The notes beneath the pieces are model-generated. The model saw nothing but the letters and a program-made list of their open reading frames with translations, made no database searches and was not told where the DNA came from. DNA of 64,000 bases from Cylindrotheca closterium (Eukaryota; Bacillariophyta; Bacillariophyceae; Bacillariales; Bacillariaceae), in the NCBI GenBank assembly GCA_933822405.4, contig CAKOGP040002347.1:14573-78572 (forward strand), in the 5' to 3' direction. The position numbers and the translations under genes were made by a program. Shown one piece after another: positions 51,147-62,011 of the stretch. How positions within the stretch are numbered: the first letter of the stretch is position 1; every line of letters starts with the position of its first letter.

Positions 51147-51870
51147 TGAAACTAGACAACTGCATGGACATGATCGTTCCATCTAGAACCGTAATACAAT
51201 AAACTACTAGTAGCAGATGGTGGGGGCAACAAGACTTTGCTACTTCTAGCCTACTACTCCTACTATCATAATGATTGCTGGTGCTGACTGGGTGCATGCA
51301 AGTGCCACTGCTGTGCTCTGATCATTTTATTCTGTCGCCACTCCGGATGCGGTTCACAACATAATGCATTCATCTATAGCAGCTGAAAGACCTTCTGTCC
51401 CACATCAAGCACGCCTACCAATCTATATAATCATATTTTGGTGTAGGTTGGACAATTTTGTGAAACGAATACGGTAGGACATACAATCGGAACCTGCCTG
51501 GCTGCACGACCCAAATTTTCCAATTTGACCAATCTGACTGCCACTCGCCCGATGGAATTCTTGGGTCATCGACGGCAGTCATCCAGACGACGGGCACTGC
51601 GCCGCCTGAAATATTCAATATGTATCACAGCAGCATCATCACGCGCATCATCTCGTTATATTACAGCGACATCTTAGGACAAACAGTGAATGCTTTATCC
51701 GTTCCGCGGATCCAAGCAACAAACTAGCGGAAAGAGGATCACGGACATCACTTCTGCTTCAGTATAAGCCTCTGAAGTCGATTGATTGATTGATTGATTC
51801 GTTCCATCGGAATAAGGCTCCCATCACTGTCGCACCTGAGAAATCAAGGCCACAAACAACATTCATTAAG
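51147..51870. other. Intergenic, 5' of the PKG-like kinase
   Basis: A GATT array (about 51779-51798) precedes an open stretch that is in frame with the kinase but begins without an ATG. It probably represents the 5' UTR. No separate gene is supported. Confidence 0.4.
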
Positions 51871-54800
51871 ATGAGAGACAAAGATGAAGACCGCGATGTC
51901 AATGAGTTCATTGGCACAAAGATGAAAGGGAAAACAGTGGTTGCTGTCCATGAGGAAAAGAGTGAAGAGGGCAAATACATTTTGGTTCGTCGCCAGTTCC
52001 ATTTAGACGAAGGAGGATATTTCTGGAAAGAGTTTTATCGATCCAAGAAACGGGAAGACAAACTCATGAATCCTGAGAAGTATGCCAAAAGGAAAAGCAA
52101 ACGGAACAGTAAGGAAGCTGATAGCGACGATGATAGTTCTGATGACGAAGATAGGCCAAAAGCAAAGGCAGATACAGATATTCTAGATGATTTTGATCCG
52201 GAAGCTTCTGTGGATATGGATGACTTATTGGCAGATATGGACGATTTCGTTCCAGTTGGCGAAGAGGTTCGCATATCGATGGTTGGTGGGGGTGGTAAAG
52301 GTGATGTCACCAAGAATTCAGTTTATCAAAGCCAGGATGTTCCCAAGAGTGCAAGTGGAGACTCAGGGACACCTGAAGCATCTGACGACGAAGGCTCCAA
52401 GAAAAAGAAAAAAGGAAGCTCATCACCTCGGCCCAAAGTGAAACGAACGAAAAGCAAGAAAGGGGGTAAGAAGGAGAAGAAAGGCGAGCTGGATAGCTTT
52501 TTCAAGAAGGAAAAGAAGAAGGCGAAGGGTGCCAGTGATGACGATGATAACAAGAGTAGAAAGTCAACCAAAAGCAAAAAATCCACCAAATCTGCCAAAT
52601 CTGCCAAATCTTCAAAGTCCAAGAAACTGGATGATGACGAACGTAGCACAAAGTCCAAAAAGAAGAAGCCTGCCGATAAAGATAAGGTAAAAAAGAAGAA
52701 GAAAAAGAAATCAGGAGAGGAGGGTATACCCGAGGAGAGTGGCGAAACAAATTTCATTGATGACGCACAGAACGAGATGCTTGACTTCCTCGATGCTCTT
52801 GATGCTGACATTCTCTCGGATGCAGATGAAATGGATGACGAATTTCTGGAAGATGACTATTTGCCACCCCTTGGTGACGATGATCCCATGGATCTGCTGA
52901 AACAAGGCAGAGAGCGAGAAGACCACCTAGAGGCTCAGAAACCGATTTTTATGAAGATTATGGGTGTGTGGGAAACCAGGAAGGAAAAAGTTGCTTATTC
53001 CGCTCCGCTACAGACGATGGGTGGAAAGAAAGCGGCTGCAAGTGATAACCCTTTTGAATCAAGAATGGAACGAATGAAGGACAAGAAAGATGCAGACAAT
53101 CCTGCACCAAAGGAGTCCGCTCCCGAGAAATTCATGAACATGCAGGCTGAGAGTATCGACTTTACGAAAGAATACAAGAGACCAGTCTACCAAAAGTCGA
53201 CAGAGGAAGAGGCATTGATTGAAGACACTGTTGTTGACAACGCGGCATTCCAAGGGCTTGATAAAGATCAAATCAAACCTCTAGTCGATGCCTTTGAACC
53301 CAAAATGTTCAAATCTGGCGCCACTATTGCCAAGGCTGGTGCACCGGAGCGTTTCTACTCGATTGTTCATAGTGGTGAAGTTGATTTCTACAGCGATGGT
53401 ATCAAGGTTGGAACCGCAAGCGCAGGTCAAACCTTTGGTGATATGGCACTACAAGGAGCGTCTGCGCAAGCAGTTTCAGCTGTCGCCCGAGGGGAAGGCA
53501 CTGTCTTGTTGCAAATTGAAAACAATGCCTTCCGGCACATTGTTCGAGACGAAATGATAAAGTCTGAAAAAGACAAGGTGAAGCTACTGAAGAGTGTAGA
53601 CATGTTCAAGGATTTGGACGAGGCAGATTTGGCTCAGCTATCGGAAGCCATGGTTCCACGAAAGTTCCGAAAAGGAGAGAATATCACACGGAAGTTCAAA
53701 GAGATGCCATTCTGCATTATTCAACAGGGTTCGGTTGTTGCATCCGAATCCGAAGTTGGTGCTGGTGAATACATTGGAGAGAGTGCTTTGCAGGCTGGTG
53801 ACGAGAAGGCAGCTAAAGTTAGCGCATTGGCAAAGACCGCCGGGATGGCTTTCACTATCGATCCTGTCAGTTTCCGAAAGGTCTTTGGAGATTACGACCG
53901 ATTGAAACGCAAAAATGAAGAACAAAAAGCGCTGGTACGTATTATTTGGTTGTCGTGATTTCTTTCTTTCTTTGTGGCGGAGCTCATGTTGCCATTTCTA
54001 TCTTTTCCCAGCTGACTGTTCGATCCATTCGAGATGCGGGGCTTTTGAGTACGCAACTGCAAGACTTGGTGGCCCAACTGGAGGAAGTGAGATTCGAGGC
54101 TTCTGAGGTCATTTGTGAGAAGGGAGAGGAGACAAAACCATTAATGTACCTCGTCAGAAGTGGAAAAGTGAAGCTGACAAACGCCAAGGGGGAAGAACAA
54201 ACAATATTACCGGGAGGATTCTTTGGTACTGAGCATATGGAGCTAGTCTCCACCGGGAAATTACCGGATTTTGTTGTGGCTGACTTTTCCGCGACTGCTG
54301 CTTACGCATCGAGTTGCGGAATTCTTTCACTCGGAGATCTTGCTGCTGTCATGGGGGCAATACGGGCGGCCCCACCGCAGAAATGCAACATTGGCCTGAA
54401 GGATCTGAACTATTATCGTCTGTTGGGGGAGGGCCAATATGGTAAAGTGTGGCTTGTCACTGACAAGAACGTCACTAAAGATCCTGAGCCTCTTGCTCTG
54501 AAGATTCAGCAGCTGAAAACTGCCAAGAATTACGATCGGACGGAAGCCATTCGAAAGGAAACGAAACTAATGAGAGCGCTACAGCACCCTTTCATTGTTC
54601 GACTGCTGAATGTGTACAAATCTGAAACTGAAATGTCAATGCTTATGTCGATTGCTCCAGGAGGTGAACTGTTTGATGTTATTCATCGGCAAACTGATGA
54701 CGGTTTCTGGATTTCTGGCATGAATGAACCGTGTGCCAAATTCTATACTTCGATTATTGCTGATACACTTGCGTTTATGCACAAGCAAAAGTACTTGTAT

Positions 54801-55304
54801 CGTGATTTGAAACCAGAGAATATCTTGATTGACAGCGACGGATACCCTGTACTGACTGATTTTGGTTTTGCCAAAAAGCTCGATGCGGACAAAACGTATA
54901 CCTTTTGTGGAACACCAAACTTTGTGGCACCAGAAGTTATTCTACAAAGAGGTCACGACGGCGCTGCTGACAATTGGAGTCTTGGAGTACTGATATTCGA
55001 GATGGTTGACGGAGACAATCCATTCTGGGAAGAAGGAATGGACAATGGTACCTTGTACGATGTCATTTGCCACAGCCCCCACTTTCCATTGCCGGAACAT
55101 GTTTCTGTCGAAGCAGAGCATCTGATATCACGTCTCTTGGAAAAGAATCCAAGTAAGCGGATAGGAACCTTTCGGGAGAAGGACATTCTGGAACATGAAT
55201 GGTTTGATCAAGTGGATATGGATGATGTTAGGGCGAAGAAGATCAAAGCTCCAAAGGTTCCTGACCCTATTGGACTAGGTGAACCAGTAGAAGACCACGA
55301 CTAG
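51871..55304 (+). CDS. PKG-like AGC protein kinase with three degenerate cyclic-nucleotide-binding domains
   Basis: Two exons: 51871-53934 and 54012-55304, with a 77-bp GTACGT...CCCAG intron (phase 0), giving 1118 residues. 51871 is the first ATG; the frame is open upstream only from a TTG. A 450-residue N-terminus alternates Lys/Ser-rich and Asp/Glu-rich stretches (KSTKSKKSTKSAKSAKSSKS). Three CNB-like domains follow at about 460-570, 578-670 and 689-805. The phosphate-binding cassettes are FGDMALQGASAQAVSAVA (Arg replaced by Gln), IGESALQAGDEKAAKVSALA (Lys) and a third with no recognisable cassette. The kinase is complete: G827-E-G-Q-Y-G832, K852, YRDLKPEN with D953, D971-F-G, CGTPNFVAPE. 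The layout matches cGMP-dependent kinases of alveolates and stramenopiles. The catalytic part should be active; cyclic-nucleotide control is doubtful. Confidence 0.88.
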
Positions 55305-55723
55305 AACATATTTTTAATGTCAATAATCTCAGTGAGTAAGGTGTATCAGTACTTCATAGGTTAGGTAGGCATGACCATGGCAAGAAGTAGTATTCATCAT
55401 CAAACATGAATATACATGAATATAAATACATACAGTACTAACTGTACAATCGCCGGACTGTCGACACACTCGATCAAAATTATTCGAACGAATGAATGAC
55501 GTACCGGTACACATAGTGTACATCCATTGAACATTGCCGAGGTTGACACCTTTTCAATCTGTTACTGACATTTTCGAATTTCCATTCATATTTTTGTTAG
55601 GAATTTTGCGACAGAGTGTGACACCAATGACGTAATTCTTGACACCTATCCACAAAATGCTGCAATTTGATCCGGCAGAAACGGTAGCTCTCATTTTTAT
55701 GATTCCATCGGCAGTTTTATAAA
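55305..55723. other. Intergenic
   Basis: A spacer between two plus-strand genes, with a TACCGGTAC palindrome near 55502. No gene is seen. Confidence 0.4.
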
Positions 55724-56368
55724 ATGATGATGGGTGGGCCCTGCTGTAACGTTTCCTTCAACGAAGAGGTGAAGGTCTTGAGAATTCCAAGTATAGCCAC
55801 ATTACTTGACGTAGCAGATTTGAAAACTGATTTATGGTACAGCAAAGCTGAGATCAAGGCCATCATCAAAGATGCCAAACTTGTGGTTCAACGTTTTGAC
55901 AGGGGGATGCAACGCGCCACAGACAATCTTCGAGGATTGGAACGAGGGACTGATGCGGGCTTTTATCAATCTCAAAAAAATAAGCGTGAAGCGTACAAGG
56001 CAGTAATAAGAGAGCGGATGCGCCAAGAACGACTCGGAATCGACGATGCCACGGGACTACAAAAAGCTTACGCGACAGTATCATTGCAATGTGCACAAGC
56101 AGCCGTCGATACTGCAATACTGGACTCTTTATATGCACATACAAAGCTATGTCCAGATTCTAATAACTGCTTCACACGAAGGCTTTTCACATCACCAGCA
56201 AGTTGGTTCGGCTTTCAGAAAACACCTCCTCTGTGGCAATCCATGAACCCGCAATTGGAAGTTTCATCTACCAGTGAAGATTCGCTATCAGGGGGAAATA
56301 TGCTACCAGTATGCCTGGTAAGGGACGATGACTCAGTAGTATACTCGTTGCACATGATGTCAATCTAA
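55724..56368 (+). CDS. VSFN / WY / LRGLE family protein, short form
   Basis: This encodes 214 residues from the ATG at 55724. The order is C-C-N-V-S-F-N-E-E-V-K-V-L-R-I, then LKTDLWYSKAEIKAI, an RATDNLRGLERGTDAG block and a long helix (KREAYKAVIRERMRQERLGI followed by DDATGLQKAYATVSLQCAQ). A hydrophilic tail follows. The same order of motifs occurs in the 343-residue protein at 40193-41224, without that protein's long Ser/Asn-rich N-terminus. There is no signal peptide or membrane span. The family is, from memory, diatom-expanded and uncharacterised. The protein is mainly helical; a scaffold or regulatory role is a guess. Confidence 0.72.
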   Translation: MMMGGPCCNVSFNEEVKVLRIPSIATLLDVADLKTDLWYSKAEIKAIIKDAKLVVQRFDRGMQRATDNLRGLERGTDAGFYQSQKNKREAYKAVIRERMRQERLGIDDATGLQKAYATVSLQCAQAAVDTAILDSLYAHTKLCPDSNNCFTRRLFTSPASWFGFQKTPPLWQSMNPQLEVSSTSEDSLSGGNMLPVCLVRDDDSVVYSLHMMSI

Positions 56369-56444
56369 AGCTAAAGAAAGAGGTGATATTTTTTAATACT
56401 ACAGTCTATGTAGTACCCGTATAGTATCGGAACAATAACGCAAG

Positions 56445-56816
56445 TTTGATGAAGTTTGCGATGACGGCAATACCTTGAATCATATATACAAGAATTGCCT
56501 GGAAATGCAAGGTCGGGTCGACTACATGTTTTTCAACAATGGCAGTAACGAAAATCCAGCGAAGCCCAACAAGGTTGTCTGGAACATTGATTCTCTCGTT
56601 TATAATCTGCAGGTAAGACCAAGCATTCCAAAGTAGAGTCAACAATCCTACTTTCACCACTAACCCCATTCTCACGCTACTCGCAATATTCAGAAAGTCC
56701 AAAAGAAGAGCATCAAGCGATACTTTGGGGCAGACAACCCTTGGATCACGAATCCTGAAGCATATTTGATTGATACTCTTTTCCATCTTGACTGGATATC
56801 AAATCAAATAGTATAA
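56445..56816 (+). pseudogene. 5'-truncated gene remnant, two exons
   Basis: Two open exons join cleanly: 56445-56612 and 56694-56816, across an 81-bp GTAAGA...TTCAG intron that contains a stop when unspliced. They encode 96 residues including GNTLNHIYKNCLEMQGRVDY and RYFGADNPWITNPEAYLIDT, ending at TAA 56814-56816. No start codon or upstream exon is visible: an in-frame TAA lies just before 56441 and the preceding gene ends at 56368. It looks like the 3' end of a gene whose front is lost. GRVDYMFF is faintly like the end of endonuclease/exonuclease/phosphatase domains, but this is too weak to name. A long minus-strand open frame over the same bases is its shadow. Confidence 0.5.
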
Positions 56817-56962
56817 TATTCTATAGTGAAACCAGTGTGTATTTATAGTGTAACAATTTATTTATAATACCATGGTCGGATCAAATCTGTCCTTATGGTT
56901 CCAGTATCAGTATGAATGCCAGCTACTCTAGATAATAGCAAGTACCAAGTAGCTATCAGCCA

Positions 56963-58895
56963 CTAGCAACTCCAGCACCAAAACAAGAAGCAACATTCTT
57001 CATTTTCTGGTGGCGAGGTTGGTGATGGAACTGGAGGCTGAGTTGGTGGAGACACAGGTGGGTTGGTTGGGTTGGACACTGGAGGATTGGTGGGCGAGCT
57101 GACGGGTGGGCCGGTAGGAGGCAAATTGACACCATCGCAATTTCCAATGCCTGGAATAGTAACGACGGATGACAAAAACTCTTGATTTTGCTGAAGGACT
57201 TGGCCATCTGCCACAATGTCATAACCAGGATTACCTTGACCACAGCACAAACCATCTCCGTAGGAATCTTGGATGGTAAGTGTGTAGCAAGCGTTTCCAT
57301 TCAAACAAACCTGGAGATCATCGTTGGCGTTGTTGCCCAAGCTTCCTTCGGCTCGAGACTCGACAACTCTTCCATTGGACACATCCTTTAGTTCCCAAGA
57401 TGTTTCATATCCATAATCGTCGGTTCGGAGAGTGAACTGAAAGTTGATTTTGCCTTGTGGACAGTTCTGTGGTGGTGAAGTAGGTGCATCCGGCGTATTG
57501 CCATCCAAGGCATCCATGGCAGCTACTGCATTGATGATACCATGACCATATTTATCATCACGGCCATTGGTGTTGGGATTCACGGCAGTGTTGATCATGG
57601 CATTGAAGAGCTCCTGAGGAGTAGCATTGGGCTTGTAAGACTTCATGAGAGCAGCCACTCCCGAAACGTGGGGAGTAGCCATGGAGGTTCCACTGATGGA
57701 AGAATATCTTCCATTGTTCCAGCAGGATCGAACATTGACGCCTGTAAATGTAGAGCAAAAGATAAAAGGAAGGATAATTTGTTAGCATGTGCTGTGATTT
57801 ACACCCCCCCAAAAAAAGGACGGCAATGACATGATAGTACGTACCAGGAGCAGCAATATCGACACGGTCATTGTACTGAGAAAAGGAAGCATGGTTTCGG
57901 TTCGAGTTGACAGCAGCCACACTCATGACCCGAGCATAGGAGGCAGGGAAACTGTAGTCATCGTCTCCATCATTTCCAGCAGCAGCAATTGGAAGGATGC
58001 CTTGATCAAAGAGAGCATCAAAGATGCGCTTCTCATCACCTTGGTAGGATGGTCCTCCAAGACTCATGGAAATGATTTGAGCGCCCGCGTCACGGCAAGC
58101 TTCGGCAGCTGCCACCACGTCGGACCCAAAGAAATCACCACGATTGTCAAAGATTCGGACGGTGTAAATCTCGGCATCGGGTGCCACACCGACGACTCCA
58201 CTGTCATTATCCGCAGCGGCAATGGTACCACTCACATGAGTACCATGACCGTTGCCATCACGATCCCATGGGGTGACTGCTTCCCGTCCCGAATATCCAC
58301 TGAGTTTGTTGGTGTTGAAGTCTTCGTGACTTCCTAGGATACCAGTATCCACCACACAGACCTTGACTCCAGCACCTTTGGTGTTGAACTTTTCCCAAGC
58401 TTGTTGGGCCTTGACCATTTCAATACCATAGGGAACATCTTGTCGGTTCCAGAATTGCAGGTTTCTGCCTGTTTCAATTTGCAAGGATTCCGGAATGTAC
58501 ATGGGTCTGCGAATGACATCTGATTCAATGTCAAAAAAGTCTCCTTCTTCCAAAGCCTTGATGGTGGCTTCATCAGATTCCCCAATCGACACAGCCCAGG
58601 CTTGAGATTCGTGTAGCTTATGAATGATCTCGAGACGGCCGTCTTCAAATTCCTTGAGACGATTCAGGCAGACTTGATGCACCTTGTTGGGCTGACAGTG
58701 CAGAACGATTCTTCGGCGACCGTCTGCTTGTACGGAAGCAGTTACCTCGTCTTCAATGACTTGAGTCTTTCGTTGTCGTCGAAGATGGTTGCGCTCCTTT
58801 TCATCGGAAGCAGCTGATGATGTTGAAGATGATGATGTAGCAGAGGTACTGGATACCAATTGAGATACCAACACGAGAGTCCAAAGTAGTTTCAT
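56963..58895 (-). CDS. Secreted subtilisin-like serine protease with C-terminal Cys domain and PT tail
   Basis: Two exons: 58895-57845 and 57741-56963, with a 103-bp GTACGT...TTACAG intron (phase 1), giving 609 residues. The join restores IAAPGVNVRSC before GTSMATPHVSG. A signal peptide (about 1-19) is followed by a propeptide (to about 145) resembling inhibitor I9 domains. The catalytic triad is D183 (VVDTG), H217 (GHGTHVSG) and S370 (GTSMA), with the oxyanion Asn in AAAGNDGD. A C-terminal domain at about 445-550 has DDYGYETSWEL and YTLTIQDSYGDGLCCGQGNP, a Cys-containing module often attached to stramenopile secreted enzymes (from memory). A Pro-Thr linker and a Cys-rich end (EECCFLFWCWSC) follow. 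It is predicted to be exported and autoprocessed. A GATT array lies in the 5' leader. Confidence 0.88.
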
Positions 58896-58927
58896 AGTAG
58901 TCTTATTGTTGTTCTATAAGAAGATAG

Positions 58928-58958
<31 letters not shown>

Positions 58959-60173
58959 TGTGATGAATGATTGCAATCGATCGGATAAGATTATGAAAGC
59001 AAGATTAGGATCCGAATTGTGTTTGAGCAAAACTTGGCCCGACTGGTATTATTCAGCAGAGAGTATCAGTCACCACAATTCAATTCGGAGGACCTTTGTA
59101 TCACATCAATGATTCCATATAGTTCTCATACAGTACAGTAGGGAAACCGGAAACATGCACTCGGAAGTCGTGAGTTTGGACTCGAACTATGTCTGCACGT
59201 GTCAAAGACATGAACGACAAGTCTTGCACCAATGGAAATAGGCTGAGACAAACAGTCATTTAGGGGCAAACCCGTATTCATCACTCCCGCCCCAAGTTTT
59301 TGTTCACCTGCCAAGCACGTCTGCATCCGTACCAAGTCGTGTTTGATATTTGAATCGAAGAGGTCATGGGTCATGTTGGAACCGCGGAGCGTGCGTGGTG
59401 CAGTCGCCCGCGGACCGGACATTGGACGGACCGGACGGACCAGCAGAGGAGGGGACGCGCTTATTCCGAATCATCATCATCTGAGTCATTTTGAAGCATC
59501 AGTGCTGATGAGGAGTAGAATGAAAATATTGGCTGACAATTGCACCCCGTTCATCATCAAGAAAGCAAGATTTGTAGACCAATCTTACAATAATGGAGCA
59601 CAAATGTTTGCGTGACAAAACTCTTGCATCGACGACTTTTGAATCCCTACAGTACAATGACGATAGACCCCGCGAACTCTGCTTGCGGCAAGCAAGATTT
59701 GTAGACCAATCTTACAATAATGGAGCACAAATGTTTGCGTGACAAAACTCTTGCATCGACGACTTTTGAATCCGTACAGTACAATGACGATAGACCCCGC
59801 GAACTCTGCTTGCGGCAATTTTCGGCCTTTGTATTGGTGATTACTTAAAAACAGCTAAACACTTAGGGAAGAGTGTCGAATAGAATCGAGCCCAAACTAC
59901 GATTAGCTATAAGTCTAAACCACCATCGCTATTTTCCTGTTTTCCCGTCTGCCTTGTCATAGCACAGAACTTCCACGCTGCTGAGAGAACCTGTTTTGTA
60001 AAACATTCCTATCCTTCCCAAAATCCTTCTCAGGTGCAGCCACCTGATTAATTGTTACGCCTGATATTATTACTACCGGCTATCGGTATAGGTACATCTC
60101 AAAGTCTTCAGTTTTGATAAGATCTTATTACCTTTATCTTATCCCATTCCCCTGAATCTTAAGCATACCTGAT
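58896..60173. other. Divergent intergenic with a recent tandem duplication
   Basis: No gene is supported. Contents: a GATT array (about 58931-58958), a GGACCGGAC-rich patch (about 59410-59445), and the 127-bp tandem duplication at 59564-59817. Confidence 0.5.
59564..59817. repeat. 127-bp tandem duplication
   Basis: Copy 1 is 59564-59690 and copy 2 is 59691-59817. One difference is seen by eye (TCCCTACAG against TCCGTACAG). The boundary motif AGCAAGATTTGTAGACC starts both copies. Very recent, non-coding. Confidence 0.93.
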
Positions 60174-61583
60174 ATGAACAATACGCTGATAATCACACAC
60201 AACCAAGAAGCGCACCACCACCACACATCTTCAGCATCACATTCTGAGTATTCAAGTCATTCAAGAGATTCAGATTGGTTGGCACCGCTCCCACTCGTTC
60301 CAACCGCAGCAGCCGCAGCTCTCATCCGCAAAGCACAGTCCTCCTCTTACAATACATCCCTCACTTCTCGCTACGAGGAGGACGATGTCACTACTGTAGG
60401 ATCTACAGCAAACATGTCGTCCTCGCACTTTGATACACGGCTATCCTTATCTGCTCTTGCGGAACTCGCTCCTGTGAGCCTGACCGATTTCAATATTCAT
60501 CAACGATTGCAAGAAGGCTCGGGTTTTCAAGTTTTCAAGATTCAGGTGAATCGCAGTCCTACCGACGATGTGGATGATATGCGAGAATACTTTTCACTCA
60601 AATGCCTCAAAAACAAGAGTCAATCCCGAGAGTCCATGGAACAGGAAGCTTTGAACTTAAAACGAGAAGCCAAAATGATGCAACGACTCAAGCATCCAAA
60701 CATTGTCAATGCCGTTGGCTTAAGCTCGCATTCTTCCTTTGGTTATTTCTTGGCCTACGATTTGATTGAAGAAACACTGGAGGATCGCATACTGGCATGG
60801 AAGACGGGACAACCCATCAAGACTCCAGGAGGTTCAAGGCGGAAGATGAATCATCACCATCATCAGAATCCTCAAAAGAAGAAGCCTAGCAAATTTGGTG
60901 GTGGCAGCCAGGCCCATGCTCCGCCACTGAACGAACGATTGTACTCTTGCGTCTTGGGGGTGGCCCGTGCCATGATGTATTTACACGCCCGACACATTGT
61001 CAATCCACTCCGGCCCGATTGTATTGGGTTTTCCCGGAATGGGACCGTCAAGGTCTTTGACTTTTCGGTCTTTGATGTGGATCCGAGCGTCCAACATTTG
61101 CGGTACATGAGTCCGGAATACATTTTGAGCAATCAAGCGTCCTTTGCCTCGGACGTGTACAGTTTGGGAATCATACTGTGGCAGGTTGCCACGCTCAAGG
61201 AACCCTTTGGATTCATGTCCAAGTTCAAGGGCAAATCCAATACCAAAACCCGCAAAACGATTGCCAAGAAATTGGCCAACAAGCGACCCGAAATGAGAAG
61301 CATTCCCGACAAGGACGTCAAACAACTTGTGAAAGATTGTTTGGAGAACAACCCTGATGCGCGTCCATCTTCGACTCGAGTATTATTTCGATTGGCAGAC
61401 TGTTTGCCCAAAGAAGAATCCCATGAGCAACGATTGGACCGCATTGAAGCTCTATTGAGATCAGTGGAAGCCAAAAAGGGACGAAGTAGTGGTGGTGGTC
61501 GCGATGATGATGATGATGACGACAATGATGACGATGCCGGTGCCAGGTTCGAATCAGCCTATGATGCTAGAATTACTCGGTAG
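60174..61583 (+). CDS. Probable pseudokinase
   Basis: This encodes 469 residues, intronless, from the ATG at 60174. An N-terminal 95 residues (His/Ser-rich) precedes a kinase-like domain at about 100-415. The N-lobe keeps a glycine-loop remnant (LQEGSGFQVFK) and a plausible beta-3 Lys (SLKCLKN). In the catalytic loop H274-I-V-N-P-L-R-P-D-C-I-G-F aligns with IHRDLKPDNIGF, so the catalytic Asp is Pro278, the Lys is Arg280 and the metal-binding Asn is Cys283. The DFG position is D296-F-S. APE is SPE, and the C-lobe is normal (SDVYSLGIILWQ, PDARPSS). A basic insert (NHHHHQNPQKKKPSK) sits near the hinge. The C-terminus has an Asp run. Loss of the catalytic Asp and Asn predicts no phosphotransfer; a scaffold or allosteric role is likely. 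Confidence 0.8.
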   Translation: MNNTLIITHNQEAHHHHTSSASHSEYSSHSRDSDWLAPLPLVPTAAAAALIRKAQSSSYNTSLTSRYEEDDVTTVGSTANMSSSHFDTRLSLSALAELAPVSLTDFNIHQRLQEGSGFQVFKIQVNRSPTDDVDDMREYFSLKCLKNKSQSRESMEQEALNLKREAKMMQRLKHPNIVNAVGLSSHSSFGYFLAYDLIEETLEDRILAWKTGQPIKTPGGSRRKMNHHHHQNPQKKKPSKFGGGSQAHAPPLNERLYSCVLGVARAMMYLHARHIVNPLRPDCIGFSRNGTVKVFDFSVFDVDPSVQHLRYMSPEYILSNQASFASDVYSLGIILWQVATLKEPFGFMSKFKGKSNTKTRKTIAKKLANKRPEMRSIPDKDVKQLVKDCLENNPDARPSSTRVLFRLADCLPKEESHEQRLDRIEALLRSVEAKKGRSSGGGRDDDDDDDNDDDAGARFESAYDARITR

Positions 61584-62011
61584 TTGCCTGTTTTGGCTCG
61601 ATCCATACTACGTTTGGGCTTATGGTTTTGTGTGCCAAGAGTATCTTTGGTGCAAGAAGTTTTTTTAGTTTCATGTTTTGTAATTTTAAAAAATAACTAA
61701 ATAGAATTTGATGAATAATAATAAGGTAAACGCCACACAAAAATGGTATTTTTCTTTCGGATCCAATTTGTCTCAAGCACATCCCAATGACGTTATGCTG
61801 AGACAATCATAATCCTACAGTACCTCAGAGGCTGTTGAAGATTTATTCCAATTAGTCCTTGGCGATTTGGATGAGATCTCGGTGTATATGCATTGATTCC
61901 TTCAATCTTTGCAACTTGCAGCTTTCATCGACACCAAAGTCTGATAGTGATTAACGTTATTCACCAAGCATATAATTATGTGTCACCTTTATTTTTCATC
62001 ACTTGTGGTAT
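61584..62011. other. Convergent intergenic spacer
   Basis: Short spacer between convergent stop codons, including the T/A-rich stretch near 61675-61725. No gene is seen. Confidence 0.4.

Noticed and set aside
52035..52811. Leu/Ser/Phe-rich minus-strand frames that look like membrane proteins
   Set aside because: Complement of the Lys/Asp-rich N-terminus of the PKG-like kinase; AAG and GAT codons read backwards as CTT and ATC.
56406..56786. 126-codon minus-strand frame
   Set aside because: Antisense shadow: the plus strand has two exons with consensus splice sites and a stop-containing intron across the same bases.
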